Notes under the pieces: model-generated | Told to the model about the DNA's origin: nothing | Seen by the model: the letters and a program-made list of their open reading frames with translations, nothing else | Databases searched by the model: none | Assembly (NCBI RefSeq): GCF_029784155.1 | Contig: NC_073691.1 | Span: forward strand, 61,889,746-61,953,745 | Length of the DNA: 64,000 bases | Reading direction: 5' to 3' | From: Uranotaenia lowii | Taxonomy: Eukaryota > Arthropoda > Insecta > Diptera > Culicidae | Translations under genes and position numbers: made by a program | In this document: piece after piece, positions 43,990-54,679 of the stretch | Numbering within the stretch: position 1 is the stretch's first letter | Layout of the letters: each line of letters begins with the position of its first letter

Positions 43990-44596
43990 ATGAACGTTCA
44001 CTGGACGAAGCTGAACGTTGATGAAGAGTTGATCGGTTGTTTGCAGTATCTGGCGATATCATCGAGACCAGATATTTGTGCAGCGGTTAGCGCACTAAAC
44101 CAATAACAGGCCAGTCTGGCTGATAGCAACTAACAAGGCCTGAAGCGTATTCTGCGATACCTTCGACGTATGACCGATATGGCGTTTGTATACCGCAGAA
44201 ACGGGAACACGGATCCACTTACGGGAAATCTTATTTCGTGGTCAACGAAACGTCAGCAGACGGTCATTCTGTCATCGACAGAAGCTAAGATAAGAGCCCT
44301 TTGCCATGCAGTCAAGATTTGTGGTTAACAAACTTCCTAAGTGAATTGGCTGTGGTAAGCACTCACTTCGATGGAATTCCATGCATCCAGTACCTGGAAG
44401 AGGCGCGGACTCATCAGCGGATGAAGCATATGGACGTGAAGTATGCATTCATCAGGGAGATCGTATGAAGCGGTCAGCTTTCTTTGAAACACATTTCTAC
44501 TGCGGATCAGCCAGCTGATGCGTTCACGAAGGCGTTACCAAGGGCGAGGTACGCGAAGCTGTTCAGCATTCTCAATCTGCGAATTGAGGGGAGGTG
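43990..44596 (+). pseudogene. copia-like pol remnant (RNase H C-terminus)
   Basis: Plus-strand fragments typical of the copia pol end: LIGCLQYLAISSRPDICAAV (44028 on), GLKRILRYLRRMTDMAFVY, LISWSTKRQQTVILSSTEAK (catalytic-region SSTEAE with Lys for Glu), HMDVKYAFIREIV and STADQPADAFTKALPRARY. Stops at several points and a frameshift near 44310 inactivate it. Gag, protease, integrase and most of the reverse transcriptase are deleted. Confidence 0.85.
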
Positions 44597-44995
44597 TTGA
44601 TACTTACGGTTTCGGCGGATCCACATTGCTGCCGATTGCAGCAGAACCAAAACATTGTTTGTTTGGTTCCTCTTGCTATTTCCAATTCACAATCGAGAAC
44701 AATAGATCAATGATTGCTGATGACAGGTGATGATGATAAACGCGGTACAAATGTTTACATTATCACACGGTTAGGCGGGAATACTCGAATTGGGTATGTG
44801 GTGACACAACAGTGTTGCCAGATATTCTGGGTAAGAATATCAACGTGCTCATTGAGAAATGAGTACTTTCCCGGTTAGGGAATATAAGAAGTGGAAAGTG
44901 ACAATTAGCTATCGCTAATTAATATAGTTGTATTCTACTGACGAAATATATGAAACGTATTCACAGACGAAACATGAATAAAGATAACTCTATCC

Positions 44996-45265
44996 CAGCG
45001 TTGTCAGATCTACAGATTTCTCCGTAGATCTACGGATTTTAAGCACCTCTATGGATCTACGGATCGATGCTCGAAATTTACGAATTTTCATAATTTCCTA
45101 CGGATTCTTAGGATTACCGGAAAAAAATCATAGGAATTCTGCGGATAAACGAAAATTCTATCTGACCACCAAAAAAGGTCATCAGTTTCATTTTAACAAC
45201 ATCAGTAAATTTTTCGTTTTTCGTCAAACCTACGGATTTGAGCGGTTTGAAATCTGGCAACGCTG
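44996..45265. mobile_element. 270 bp hAT-like MITE inside an LTR
   Basis: Termini CAGCGTTGTCAGATC and CAGCGTTGCCAGATT (complement). The 8 bp flanks CTCTATCC and CTCTATTC match at 7 of 8 positions, and the intact 5' LTR confirms a single CTCTATTCCACC at the empty site. The left part is rich in ATCTACGGAT-type palindromes. hAT assignment follows from the CAG start and 8 bp duplication. Confidence 0.8.
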
Positions 45266-45299
45266 CTCTATTCCACCACTGAAACCTGCGTTTTCAACA

Positions 45300-46050
45300 G
45301 TTCTCAATAGACGAATTGACCAAAACAAACGGAGAACCAAAATAAGATGTTTTGGTTGTATCGACGCAGAAGACAAATTTCATCCAAATTCGAAACCGAA
45401 AACCCTAAGTTTCAACATTTAGAATACTCTATTGATACCCAAAATGCCAAAAGTAAGCTTCATCGAAATATTTGGGCAAATCTGAGACCTTGTGGCGCAA
45501 TGCGAACGACAGAAAAAAAATCCATGGATAAAAAATCCCTAATTATGAGTTCCTCATTTTTAATCAACTAAGTTAAAAATTTCTTAAAATTTATTACGGA
45601 AATAACGTACGATAGAAAAGTCCCTGAGAAAGTACACATATGTAAGACAACAATGTATGAATTCATTAGCAACGATGGGATAACATTCTCGAGTAACGTT
45701 TTGTGAATATCTTTGGTCGGCGGATTCATTAGAGCATTATTGGGTAATTTATACCGTACTTGTAAACCTTTTTTGGAGCACATCACAAACAATTCGTTGT
45801 CCTTTTTTCCGCGACGCCATTGGCGTTCTAAGTAACGGAAAAGAGACCCACTTATCGTTCTTCACCAGTAAAACCCTTTCGTGATCCTATTTTTGTCCTA
45901 TCAAAAATAAATAAAAGAAAGCAAACACGTCGTTGTACTGCAATAAATTTGGGAATTTAGTTTTTGGATCGTAAAATCAAATAGCCATTTCCTTCATGTA
46001 GCTTTGTTCAACAATGGCTTTTGGCTCAAAACAGATTCACTATCCCTAGC
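45300..46050. other. no gene recognised
   Basis: Short ORFs on both strands (45347-45571 plus, 45792-45568 minus) match no family known to me. 45780-45880 is slightly GC-richer. Nothing else is evident. Confidence 0.35.
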
Positions 46051-46057
46051 TGTATAC

Positions 46058-46457
46058 TAGGATGGCAGCCAAATGGGTCATGTCGAATTTCGAAAACCGA
46101 CCATATACATTTTTTTGATTGGCCCAAAAAGCTGACCTGTGCAAAATTTTAGTCCCATCGGATTTAATTTAGGGGTGCCTCAAGGCGCTTAAAGTTTCGG
46201 TTTTTTTTATCTACAAAAACCAACAAAGGGAGGGCCAAAGAAAATCGGAAAAATCGAAATTCTAATGTTGATGCCAAATGACTTTAAAATGTATAAAACG
46301 ACAAGATCCCTTTGGTAATTTTTGAGGGTCAGAAAAACGAAAATTTAGGCGCTTTGAGGCACACCTAAATCAAGTCCGATTGAACTGAAATTTTGCACAG
46401 GTCAGTTTTTTGGGCCATGAAATCTGGATTTTTTCCCATACATTCATTTCCACCCTA
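46058..46457. mobile_element. 400 bp foldback MITE with TAGGRTGG termini
   Basis: Outer ends TAGGATGG / TAGGGTGG, with flanking 8 bp CTGTATAC / ATGTATAC (7 of 8). Inner arms are strongly complementary: GCTGACCTGTGCAAAATTT on the left and AAATTTTGCACAGGTCAG on the right, then GGGGTGCCTCAAGGCGC against GCGCTTTGAGGCACACC. No ORF. Confidence 0.8.
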
Positions 46458-46465
46458 ATGTATAC

Positions 46466-47229
46466 CTTTTCCATTGGTGGTTTTTGGTGATCCATTTTTT
46501 CTTTTATTTTTATTTTTCATCCGACCAAAGTCCCGCCGGGTTGTCGTTTTTCGGAGCTTTCCATTCCTTTCCATTCATCTTTGGTTGAGCACGTAGCAAA
46601 TTTCCACACACACACAAAGCTCTTCAAAACAACCCCTCTCCCCCCACAAACCGATCCATCCCTACACCCACCCACCCAATTATGCTACATGCTTATGCAG
46701 GTCTTGAGGTTCCGTTTGAAAAAAAAAATGGAAAAAATGTACCGAGGAGAAATGTGTGCTGGTTGTAATAAATTTACAACTTTTGTAATCGCAATGGAAG
46801 ATTCTCGTTAGCGTGGGAATTTTTTTTATCATTCGTGCATGTGTTGGTGCTTTTATTTTTCCTCGGGTAGGTACCGTCCCTTACTGATCGGCGGGATAAA
46901 ATGGAGGGATGTGCTGAATATATTACGTCCAGGATTAGCTGCTAACGGCGCAATAACTTGCTTTGATGATTCTCTCCCGTACCCCCCGGGGAGGAGGACT
47001 TTCGATCGGTGGCGCTTTCCAGTCGTCCATTCGATGGGGGTAGTAGGGTTTCTTCTGTTTTTAAAGGACTATTCGAATTTATAATCGATGCCGGGGTATG
47101 ATCAACTGAGGTGCCCCGAATTTACATAAAAAATATCACTGGAGTGGATGGAACGTTCCGAGTATTTGGTATGAGAAGATTTTCCCACGGTTCAGTTTCG
47201 AGAAAAGAAGAACTCTAAGTGTTTACGAT
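46466..47229. other. non-repetitive spacer, no gene recognised
   Basis: Mixed-composition DNA with an ACACAC run (46607-46617) and pyrimidine-rich stretches. ORFs at 46581-46811 and 46839-47084 have no recognised domain. Possibly old unique intergenic DNA. Confidence 0.35.
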
Positions 47230-48290
47230 GTTAGTTTAAAATCCCAAACAAAAGACAATTTTTTGCATGACTCGGGAACCAATCAAGCAAATGGTATCAA
47301 ATTTTTCATGGGGTGGTATTTGGGAACAAGGAATATTTCTTGGAATATTAGGTACCCCTCCTTCCTCTCCGTGGGGAGATAGGAGGAAGGGGATAGGGGA
47401 AGGGCGGCTACCTTTCAATTTTTCATATAACTCGAAAGCTAATCAAGATATTGGAACCAAATTTGGCATGGGTAGGTATTTGGATACGAAAAATATTTCT
47501 ATGATTATTTGAGGCCCTTCCCTCTTTCCAGTAGAAAGGGGGAGGAGGCCTGTTTTATATTTTTTTACATAAATAAAAAAATAATATTTTGGAACGTGAT
47601 ATCTTCTAATGATTGTTTGAGACCCCTTATTTCTTCCAGCTGGAAGAATGGAAAGAGGGAGTGGAGTTTCATACAATTTTAACTGAAGAACTCTAAACTA
47701 CAACAGCAAAAGGAACCAAATTTGGCATGGAACGATATTTGGGTACGAGAAATGCTTCTATATGAATATTTGGTATCCCTCACTCCTTCAAACATGTGAA
47801 TGAAAAGGGGGAGGAGGGATCTCCCTTACAATTTTCAGCATAACTGGAGAGCTGATCGAGCAAATGGAAACATATTTAGCATGTGAGGGTATTTGGATAA
47901 GAGAAATGTTTCTATTATAAATGGAAGCCCCACCTTTTTTTCAGCGGAAAGATATAAAGGGGGAAAGCAGGGCTTCCATACATTTTTTTGCATAACTCGA
48001 GAATTAGTCGAGCAAATGAAACCAAATTTGGTTTCATAAAGTACTGGAGCACTAAAAATACTTTTATGGATATTAAGTTCTCCTCCTTTCATTCAATGGG
48101 GAGAACGGAAGGGGGATAGTACTTCGTTTCAAGTTTATGCATAACTCAAGAATTTACTACGCAAATAAAACCAAATTTGGCATGGGATGGTACTTCAATA
48201 TGAAAAATTTTTCTCTGTGAAACAATTCCGTTCGTGCAGTAGGAGGGTATAATTGGGAATATAGGAAGGGAAGAGGAAAGCTTATATTTA
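47230..48290 (-). repeat. ~145 bp unit array, inverted relative to 34 kb
   Basis: About six diverged units carrying AACCAAATTTGGCATGG(G/A), the complement of the unit marker at 34.3-34.9 kb, with purine/pyrimidine blocks such as GGTACCCCTCC and GGAAGGGGATAGGGGAAGGG. Plus-strand ORFs through it are repeat artefacts. Confidence 0.75.
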
Positions 48291-49475
48291 ACTTTTTTTT
48301 AAGTTTTGTTTATCTTTATCAAGTTTTGCAAAAAATTCCAATTCTCTTCAAATGTTCTACAAGTTGAAGATTCAAACTTAATGCATGTCGTGTAGGATTT
48401 TTCGAGCGAAAAGAAAAATCGTTTTTGGACCTTACAGTTACCTTTGTATTTACCATAAATTTTGTAAGTTTCATCAACAAAAATTACTAAACTTCAGCTA
48501 GTCAAACAAGTTTGCGTCACAAGCCGTCACTATCATTTTATATTCATATGCTAGGGAATTTCATCCTGATCACTCGGTATGGATGGTGTATTGCGTTTTT
48601 GATATGGTTATAAATTTGAAATCAAAAAAAGTTATATGAAGCTTTGTGATTTGAATTTTGAAATATTTTGAGCTAAGTGGAAGCATACATGAGCCAAATT
48701 CCGGTGAATTCCATGTACCCTCGAAAAGGAAACTGTTGAATTCAGCTATTTAATATGTGTTATATCATCAGTAGCAATCATATTCCTTCATGAAAGAAAA
48801 TATTTGACAAATATTACGGATCTTTCACAAGGAAGATTGAAAATCTTCAATATTTGGGATTTATGAGACATGAATTTAAGGGGTTAAAAATCAAAATTGG
48901 ATTCAATATTTCAAAACACATTTTTTGTAGCGTACTTTCAATAATTGAACATTGGAACAAATATTTTAACGAGTTTCAACTTTTAACGACTTTTGTCCAT
49001 CGGCTCTATGAGATCACCGCACTGTGCACCGGGACCAAATTTTAATGGGAGGATATTTGAGTACGAGAAATGTTTATATGAATATTTGGTACTACCGCTC
49101 CCCAGATAACCAGAAATCGTAAAGTAGCGTTCATTGTAGATTGTATAAGCATCCAGTTTAAATTGGAATTGTATAAACATCATGTTGTAGCTAAACCAAG
49201 TTATATTTTATCTTTTTTGGTTTGTATAGTTCATTATATACGAAAACATTTTGTAAATCGTATAGAAAGATCAATAAAGTTGTTTAGAATTGCAGTAGCA
49301 TTGCGTAAAGCTCAATATTTAATCCCACAGTACAATTAAGCAATCTTTCATGCTTGCGATCTATGATGACATATTATTTCCATGAAAGGTCGTACAGTAA
49401 TTGTAAGAACATCGTATAATGGAATTTAAACAATCTATTCGTACTTGTCATTCAAAGTCGCTTATTGAGATAAAC
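48291..49475. other. AT-rich spacer with TCGTATA-type repeat
   Basis: No gene. From about 49.0 kb a decayed unit of the ~145 bp array reappears (ACCGGGACCAAATTTTAATGG), followed by TCGTATA/TTGTATA-rich sequence like that at 25.8 and 28.7 kb. Confidence 0.4.
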
Positions 49476-49479
49476 TTAA

Positions 49480-50596
49480 GGCTGCCACACAATACAGCGT
49501 CGGACGTCGCGTCGCGTCAGCTGTCAACGTCGTCGTTCAGTTCTAAAACGCTGACGCGACGCACCCAAAGATTTTTGTATCACAATATAGCGTCAGGTGA
49601 CATAGCAACCAAAAGTTTGTTTTGGTACGCTTCTTTCGTTCACGGTGTCAAGTTTTTGCAAGTGGAATTCAAAATTCTTCGTCGTGATTCATAAGGTAGA
49701 GCAGAAATGCGGTTAATTGATCGACTCCCAGCGAAGTGGAACTGAATTACAAACAGTACCGCATGTATTGGCGATATAAGCAACGGAATAGACAGATTTC
49801 AGAGCAGAAGTCCTCGATGGATGAAATAATTAGTTTCGATGGTCTATTTCCAACTTAATTCTCTTGCCGGTATTGGATCGACAGCTCCCGCCAGTACAAA
49901 CAGTGCCAATTTGACTGTGTAGTATATAATTGTTAATTATGTATTCTCAACAAAGACAGCAATAAAAATAATTGTTATTTTAAACCAAAGCTTTAAATTT
50001 TTGCAAAAATGATTAATTTACATGTGTGTGTTTTGTATATCAAGCCCAGCCCCGAGAATGGCATGGAAAACGGTCGAAATGATAAAAGAACTATAGCCTA
50101 GTTTAGATACGACAATACGTTAATAAAATGTTTATCAATACAGCAACAAATCGAAATAAAATGATATAAAATCTAATTTATTTTATTAAAAAAACGATAA
50201 CTGTAAGCTCAAAGAAGTATGATTGATTTCCTCGAAGATGTTCAAAAAGTTTATTCGTGGAAAAATTATTTTTAATGGCAAACATAAAAAAAATGATAGG
50301 AAAAAATGGACTTTTTCTTTGAGTTTTGGTTTAATTCTTTTAAAACTTCGACAAAAACACTTATAACGGAATACTTAAAACGTTGCTGACGCGAAACAAT
50401 TTTGAATTTTTTCAAAACCAGAGCGTCGACGTTGGAGAACGCGGCTGTTTAGAGCAAGTTTTGAGTTTTAGTACAAAGCCTTCACTGACGCGACGCATCA
50501 TTATGGTGACTCAAACGGAAAATGGTATACCCAAAATGAAATGTCAACGCGACGCTAACGCGACGCGACGTTCGACGGACTATTGTGCGGGCGCCT
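49480..50596. mobile_element. TTAA-flanked MITE with GTCGCGTCGCGT subterminal repeats
   Basis: About 42 bp terminal inverted repeats, GGCTGCCACACAATACAGCG on the left and (A)GGCGCCCGCACAATAG on the right complement, both leading into ACGTCGCGTCGCGT. TTAA lies on each side (49476-49479, 50597-50600), as for piggyBac-type elements. 1117 bp; no transposase. CGACGC-type words recur inside both ends. Confidence 0.75.
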
Positions 50597-50600
50597 TTAA

Positions 50601-51432
50601 TCGGTAAATAATTGTTAATAATGCAATTCCGATGCTAAGTAATATCGTAATCATCTTATGTCAACAATTGCAAAAAATTGGAAATCCTTGACGAATTTTG
50701 TTGCAAAAATGAAGGCAGTTTTAATTAAGAAAAAAAAAATTATAAAAATGAAAAAAGTGGCACATACAGTCGGCGTTTGCAAAAACACAGGCGATGCTTA
50801 AAAAAATCCGGTTCTGTGATAAACAATTCCTTAAAATCAGATGCTGCTTCTAAGACATCTCCGACAGAAAAAGATTCACTGTTGTCCCACAAAGTGTCCC
50901 ATGGCATCTATGTATTGTCGATTGTCGAATCGTTTAACAGTACAGTAAATAGCAAGCTAAGATCGCACAGCGCACATAGGAGTACACTATGGAAAAAGTT
51001 GGCCAAAACCTGTTTTTCTCTTCAAAATGATTAAAAATCTTTTTTTTCGTTGTTTTCAAGTATACACTACTCATTTTTAACCAAAATTTCAAATTTCTTA
51101 ATTTTGGTCTTTTTGGGTCACTCGCTGCACCCTTATAAAATGTTTGTTTTTAAGCAAATTCGAAGCAAACCAGCCGATCAACTATCAGAAATGATGAAAA
51201 ATATCATTTTTTAAACAAACAAATCAAACGCAATAAAAAACGTTTGTATTACACAAAGTAAATGCATGGCATGCTCGCTACCTGAAACAAAATTAGGGAC
51301 AAAAATCGCTCAAATTTTTAGATTTCAAAATCGAAAATAGCTCAAGTTCGCAAGTATGCGCACGATTTTTCTTTTGGACATGTTTAAGGAAGTTAGAAGC
51401 ATTCGTGTGATATATAAATTTTCACCCGGCGA
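50601..51432. other. AT-rich spacer, no gene recognised
   Basis: A plus-strand ORF at 50777-51034 (85 codons, Ser/Lys-rich) has no recognised domain. GCGCACATAGGAGTACACTA followed by TGG near 50968 looks like a transposon end, but no partner was found. Confidence 0.35.
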
Positions 51433-51678
51433 ATCCCATTTTTCGCAATCAAAAATCCTCCCATATCAAATTAGGTTCCATTGGTTGATAAGTTCTTAAG
51501 CAATAAAACAACATTTAAATGGGACCCCCTCCGTCCCTCCAGACCCTTCTGCCTTGCAGTGTGGAGAGGGGGAGGGACGGAGGGGGTCCCATTTAAATGT
51601 TGTTTTATTGCTTAAGAACTTATGAACCAATGGAACCTAATTTGATATGGGAGGATTTTTGATTGCGAAAAATGGGAT
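51433..51678. repeat. near-perfect 108 bp-arm palindrome
   Basis: Left arm 51433-51540 and right arm 51571-51678 are reverse complements at 107 of 108 positions (the one change is at about 51488 against 51623), around a 30 nt loop. The arm contains a unit of the ~145 bp repeat family (marker CAAATTAGGTTCCATTGG and GACCCCCTCCGTCCCTCC). Confidence 0.95.
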
Positions 51679-52098
51679 CCCTATTTTCTTCCAGCAGTTG
51701 CAGATGGGAAGGGGAAAGAGTACAAGTTTTTTGGCTTAAATCGAATTCTAAGAATAGATGTAATTTGAGACCTTCCCTTTAATCTCGAAAACTTATTAGA
51801 CAAAATTAAAAAATCAACGAGCTTATAAAAACAGAGCCAACAATTCTAGAACTTGGATAATTAATTGATCTTTAATTTATAACTATTTAACTAATTAAGT
51901 TTTAGAAATTAGATTAAATCAGCTTTGCAGTGCAATTTGAAACTCCAGTTGCAGCTTAATTTTAAAGCTGTTGTATTTAAATTATGTTGAAATTTGATTT
52001 AAAATTACGGCTACAGTAAACGAAATTGAAATAATTTCCAAAAACTTAATTTATTTATGTTAGCAAACGAAAGTTTATTGTAATAGTCCTTCTGCCAC
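51679..52098. other. AT-rich spacer
   Basis: Continuation of decayed ~145 bp-family sequence to about 51790, then AT-rich DNA with no ORF of note. Confidence 0.45.
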
Positions 52099-52103
52099 CG
52101 CCG

Positions 52104-53835
52104 CACAGTGGGGCAGACCTGACCAATCTATGGTCAAAACCTCATAACTTTTTTAAATGAAATCCTACTGGTTTGATGTCTTCTGAAAAGTTGTTCATCT
52201 GATCAAAATCTTTAATTTGATGTAACTTTTTTTCATCTAGATGTTGTGAAATTTGATCTAGATAACTTTGTTAAGCAGATTTTCCTTATCAACTTGAAAG
52301 ATACTCAGTCGATCGGCATGAAAATGATCATGTAAGGGTTTTTAGGACCGTTAATAAGTTAAATGGTGCTTTAAGATCCCTCTCCTCACAAGAATGGGGG
52401 TCCCCATACAAATGTTACCTGAATATCTTCAAAACTCTTGAATAAATAATGCAAATGGACCCAAATTTGTCAAGAAAGAAATGCATGTTATTTTAACGCT
52501 AGATTAAGACCAATCTCTTTTCTGGAAGTAGGAGATTTCATAGAAATGGTACCAAAGTTCTACATTTCGAAAAACTAATCAAGCAACCACAGAAGATCTA
52601 ACAACTGGTAGGAACCTGACAAGGAACAAATCAAGCAAATTGAACCAAATTGAACCGAATTTGACCTCTGAGGATTTCGGGGTACGACAAATCGTTTATT
52701 ATGATGGCTTAAAAGTCATTCCATCTATGAAACGAATGCTTCCATACAAATTAAATATGAAAAATATGAACGGAATTTTGTTCAAAGTATCATGTCAGTG
52801 TGATCAGTGGTAACAAAACAAATAAGTTCAGATAATAAAGCCATAAACTCATAGTGGTACCTTATATAAGTAGCTAATGGATCAATTAGGCTGTTACTCA
52901 ATATGACAGCAAAAAACATGGTTGCATATTTTTTTTAAATATTCAAACATTCAGTGTGTAAATAAATTCAATTTTATTTTTGAGTAAAACTTTAAGATCT
53001 TTACATTTTATAGAAAAAAATGTTGAATAAAAAATTAAGTTAGTTAACAGATACGTACTAAACATCTGACCGAAAATGATTTGAGAAGGTTATTGAAAGT
53101 TCATATTCCAAAGAATCTTATCTGCTTGTCTGTAGATAAATATAATTTTTAAAAGCCGAAATAGTATTATCAAACTAAGAGGAAAATAAACTTTGAAAAA
53201 AAATGAATTTAAAAAATTTCAAATTCGATTGAGTTCAAGTTTTTCTAGCAAAAACCATTATCAAAAGCAATACCAAAAGTACGAAAATTGTCCAAAAACA
53301 CGTTTCACCAAAACGTGAATAACTTTTGAATAGGCAAAAAGTGGCAACTAGTTTTTGTTTTGTTGGATAGCTGAGTCTTCCATTTAAATTTTCGAGTAGA
53401 AATGAGAGTGGGGTAACGTGGGGTAACATGTTTTCCAGATGTCCCAATATGATGAAAATTCGTCATTTTTCAACGTTATACGTTTAGCTCGTAAAAAAAT
53501 TACGATTTATTATTTTTCAATTCTTTAACCTCAAATAAATAAATTTCATATTATTCTGAACACATCCATGTTAATTTTTTTTTTTATTTATCCAAGAAAT
53601 AAAATTTTAGTGGAGTATTGAAAATATTTTTTTGTTTTTGCGATAAAATGCAACAGCATCGAACCCCAACTTCACCTACGTAGATAATTGTATGAAACAA
53701 TGAATTCTATGTTTTGTTTGACAGATTTGTGATCGGTGTAATGTCCAGTTTCTGAAAAGCATAAATTTATGATGAATTTTCAAAATTTACAAAAAGGCGT
53801 TTTGGCCAAGCTTTCATAGGTCCTGCCCCACTGTG
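52104..53835. mobile_element. Transib-like non-autonomous element
   Basis: Termini CACAGTGGGGCAG on both ends (right end as complement), with the match continuing as (A/G)CCT. The 5 bp flanking duplication is CGCCG (52099-52103 and 53836-53840), perfect. A CACAGTG tip, identical to the V(D)J recombination heptamer, with a GC-rich 5 bp target duplication is the hallmark of Transib elements, the source of RAG1. The 1732 bp interior is AT-rich and has no transposase; the longest frame is 70 codons. It must have been moved by a transposase encoded elsewhere. Confidence 0.75.
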
Positions 53836-53840
53836 CGCCG

Positions 53841-54665
53841 ATTACCAAAAAAACGCACTGCATTGGCCGTCTGCCGTTTGGCCAGTTTTTTTTTCATCTT
53901 CCTTTGTCTTTCATGGGAAAGGGATGGGAATGGGAAACTAGAAACTGTTTTCTATTGCCGGCCGGTTTACATACACACGCACAGCTCATCTTGGCAGGTG
54001 GTTTTTTGATGTCCGTTGGAAACAAAGAATGTTTTTATATAATGCCGGTTTACATACACACATCGTACCGAGTGATGTCGAGTGATCATTCGACAATATC
54101 CTAATTGGCTGATTGTTTCCATCCGGCTTTGTCGTGCGATGGGATATGTTTTATTTGGTTTCTTTCATTCATAAGAAATGCTGTTGCGCTGGGAGGACAA
54201 TGCCAGTTATTAGAAAGCTTGTTGATGCCGTTCCGGCATAGAATCTTATACCTATAATTGCACCTCCAAGGAAGTTCATTATTGGAGTAGAGTCTGATTT
54301 GTGGGTGTATCAGGAAGAATACAGCAATTGCGGTAATTGATCGAGATGCTTGATTTGAGCACTTAAACTCAGCGATATTGAAAAACGAGAAATGAGCACA
54401 AGAGAAGTTAAAGAATTTCTGCATTCGACCTCAAAGGTAAAGGAATATTTTTATCCTCGAGGTATCGTGGCTCTTGACGTTAAATGTTGTTGAACAAAGT
54501 CTTTTTTACGAAATGAAATAATAGTCAGAAAAATCAAATCTCACTTTCGTTTAATACGTTTTATACTTAGGAAAAATGAGGTTTTTTTTTTCTTACTTAT
54601 AAGACAGCTAATTTATGCTTTTAACCATGCATTTTAACACGATAGTTTTCGGAATTGCCTCCGAT
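53841..54665. other. non-repetitive spacer, no gene recognised
   Basis: Moderately GC-rich around 53.85-54.3 kb. Minus-strand ORF 54424-54101 (107 codons) and plus-strand ORF 53904-54104 have no recognised domain. Unique intergenic DNA is the simplest reading. Confidence 0.35.
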
Positions 54666-54679
54666 TAATAGATAGGTGC

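Larger units (their letters stand above)
43453..45299 (+). mobile_element. internally deleted copia-like element
   Basis: The 5' LTR (about 43453-43866) ends TTTTCAACA and is followed by the half-tRNA primer site GGTTATGGGCCCAG. The internal region is only about 730 bp. A purine tract GAGGGGAGG then leads to the 3' LTR (TGTTGATACTTACGG, 44597-45299), which contains a 270 bp hAT-MITE. Only the RNase H end of pol survives. The LTRs are about 75-80% alike, so it is old. The 5' LTR's first base pairs are altered (TATTGAAAC), at the junction with the inverted LTR. Confidence 0.85.
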
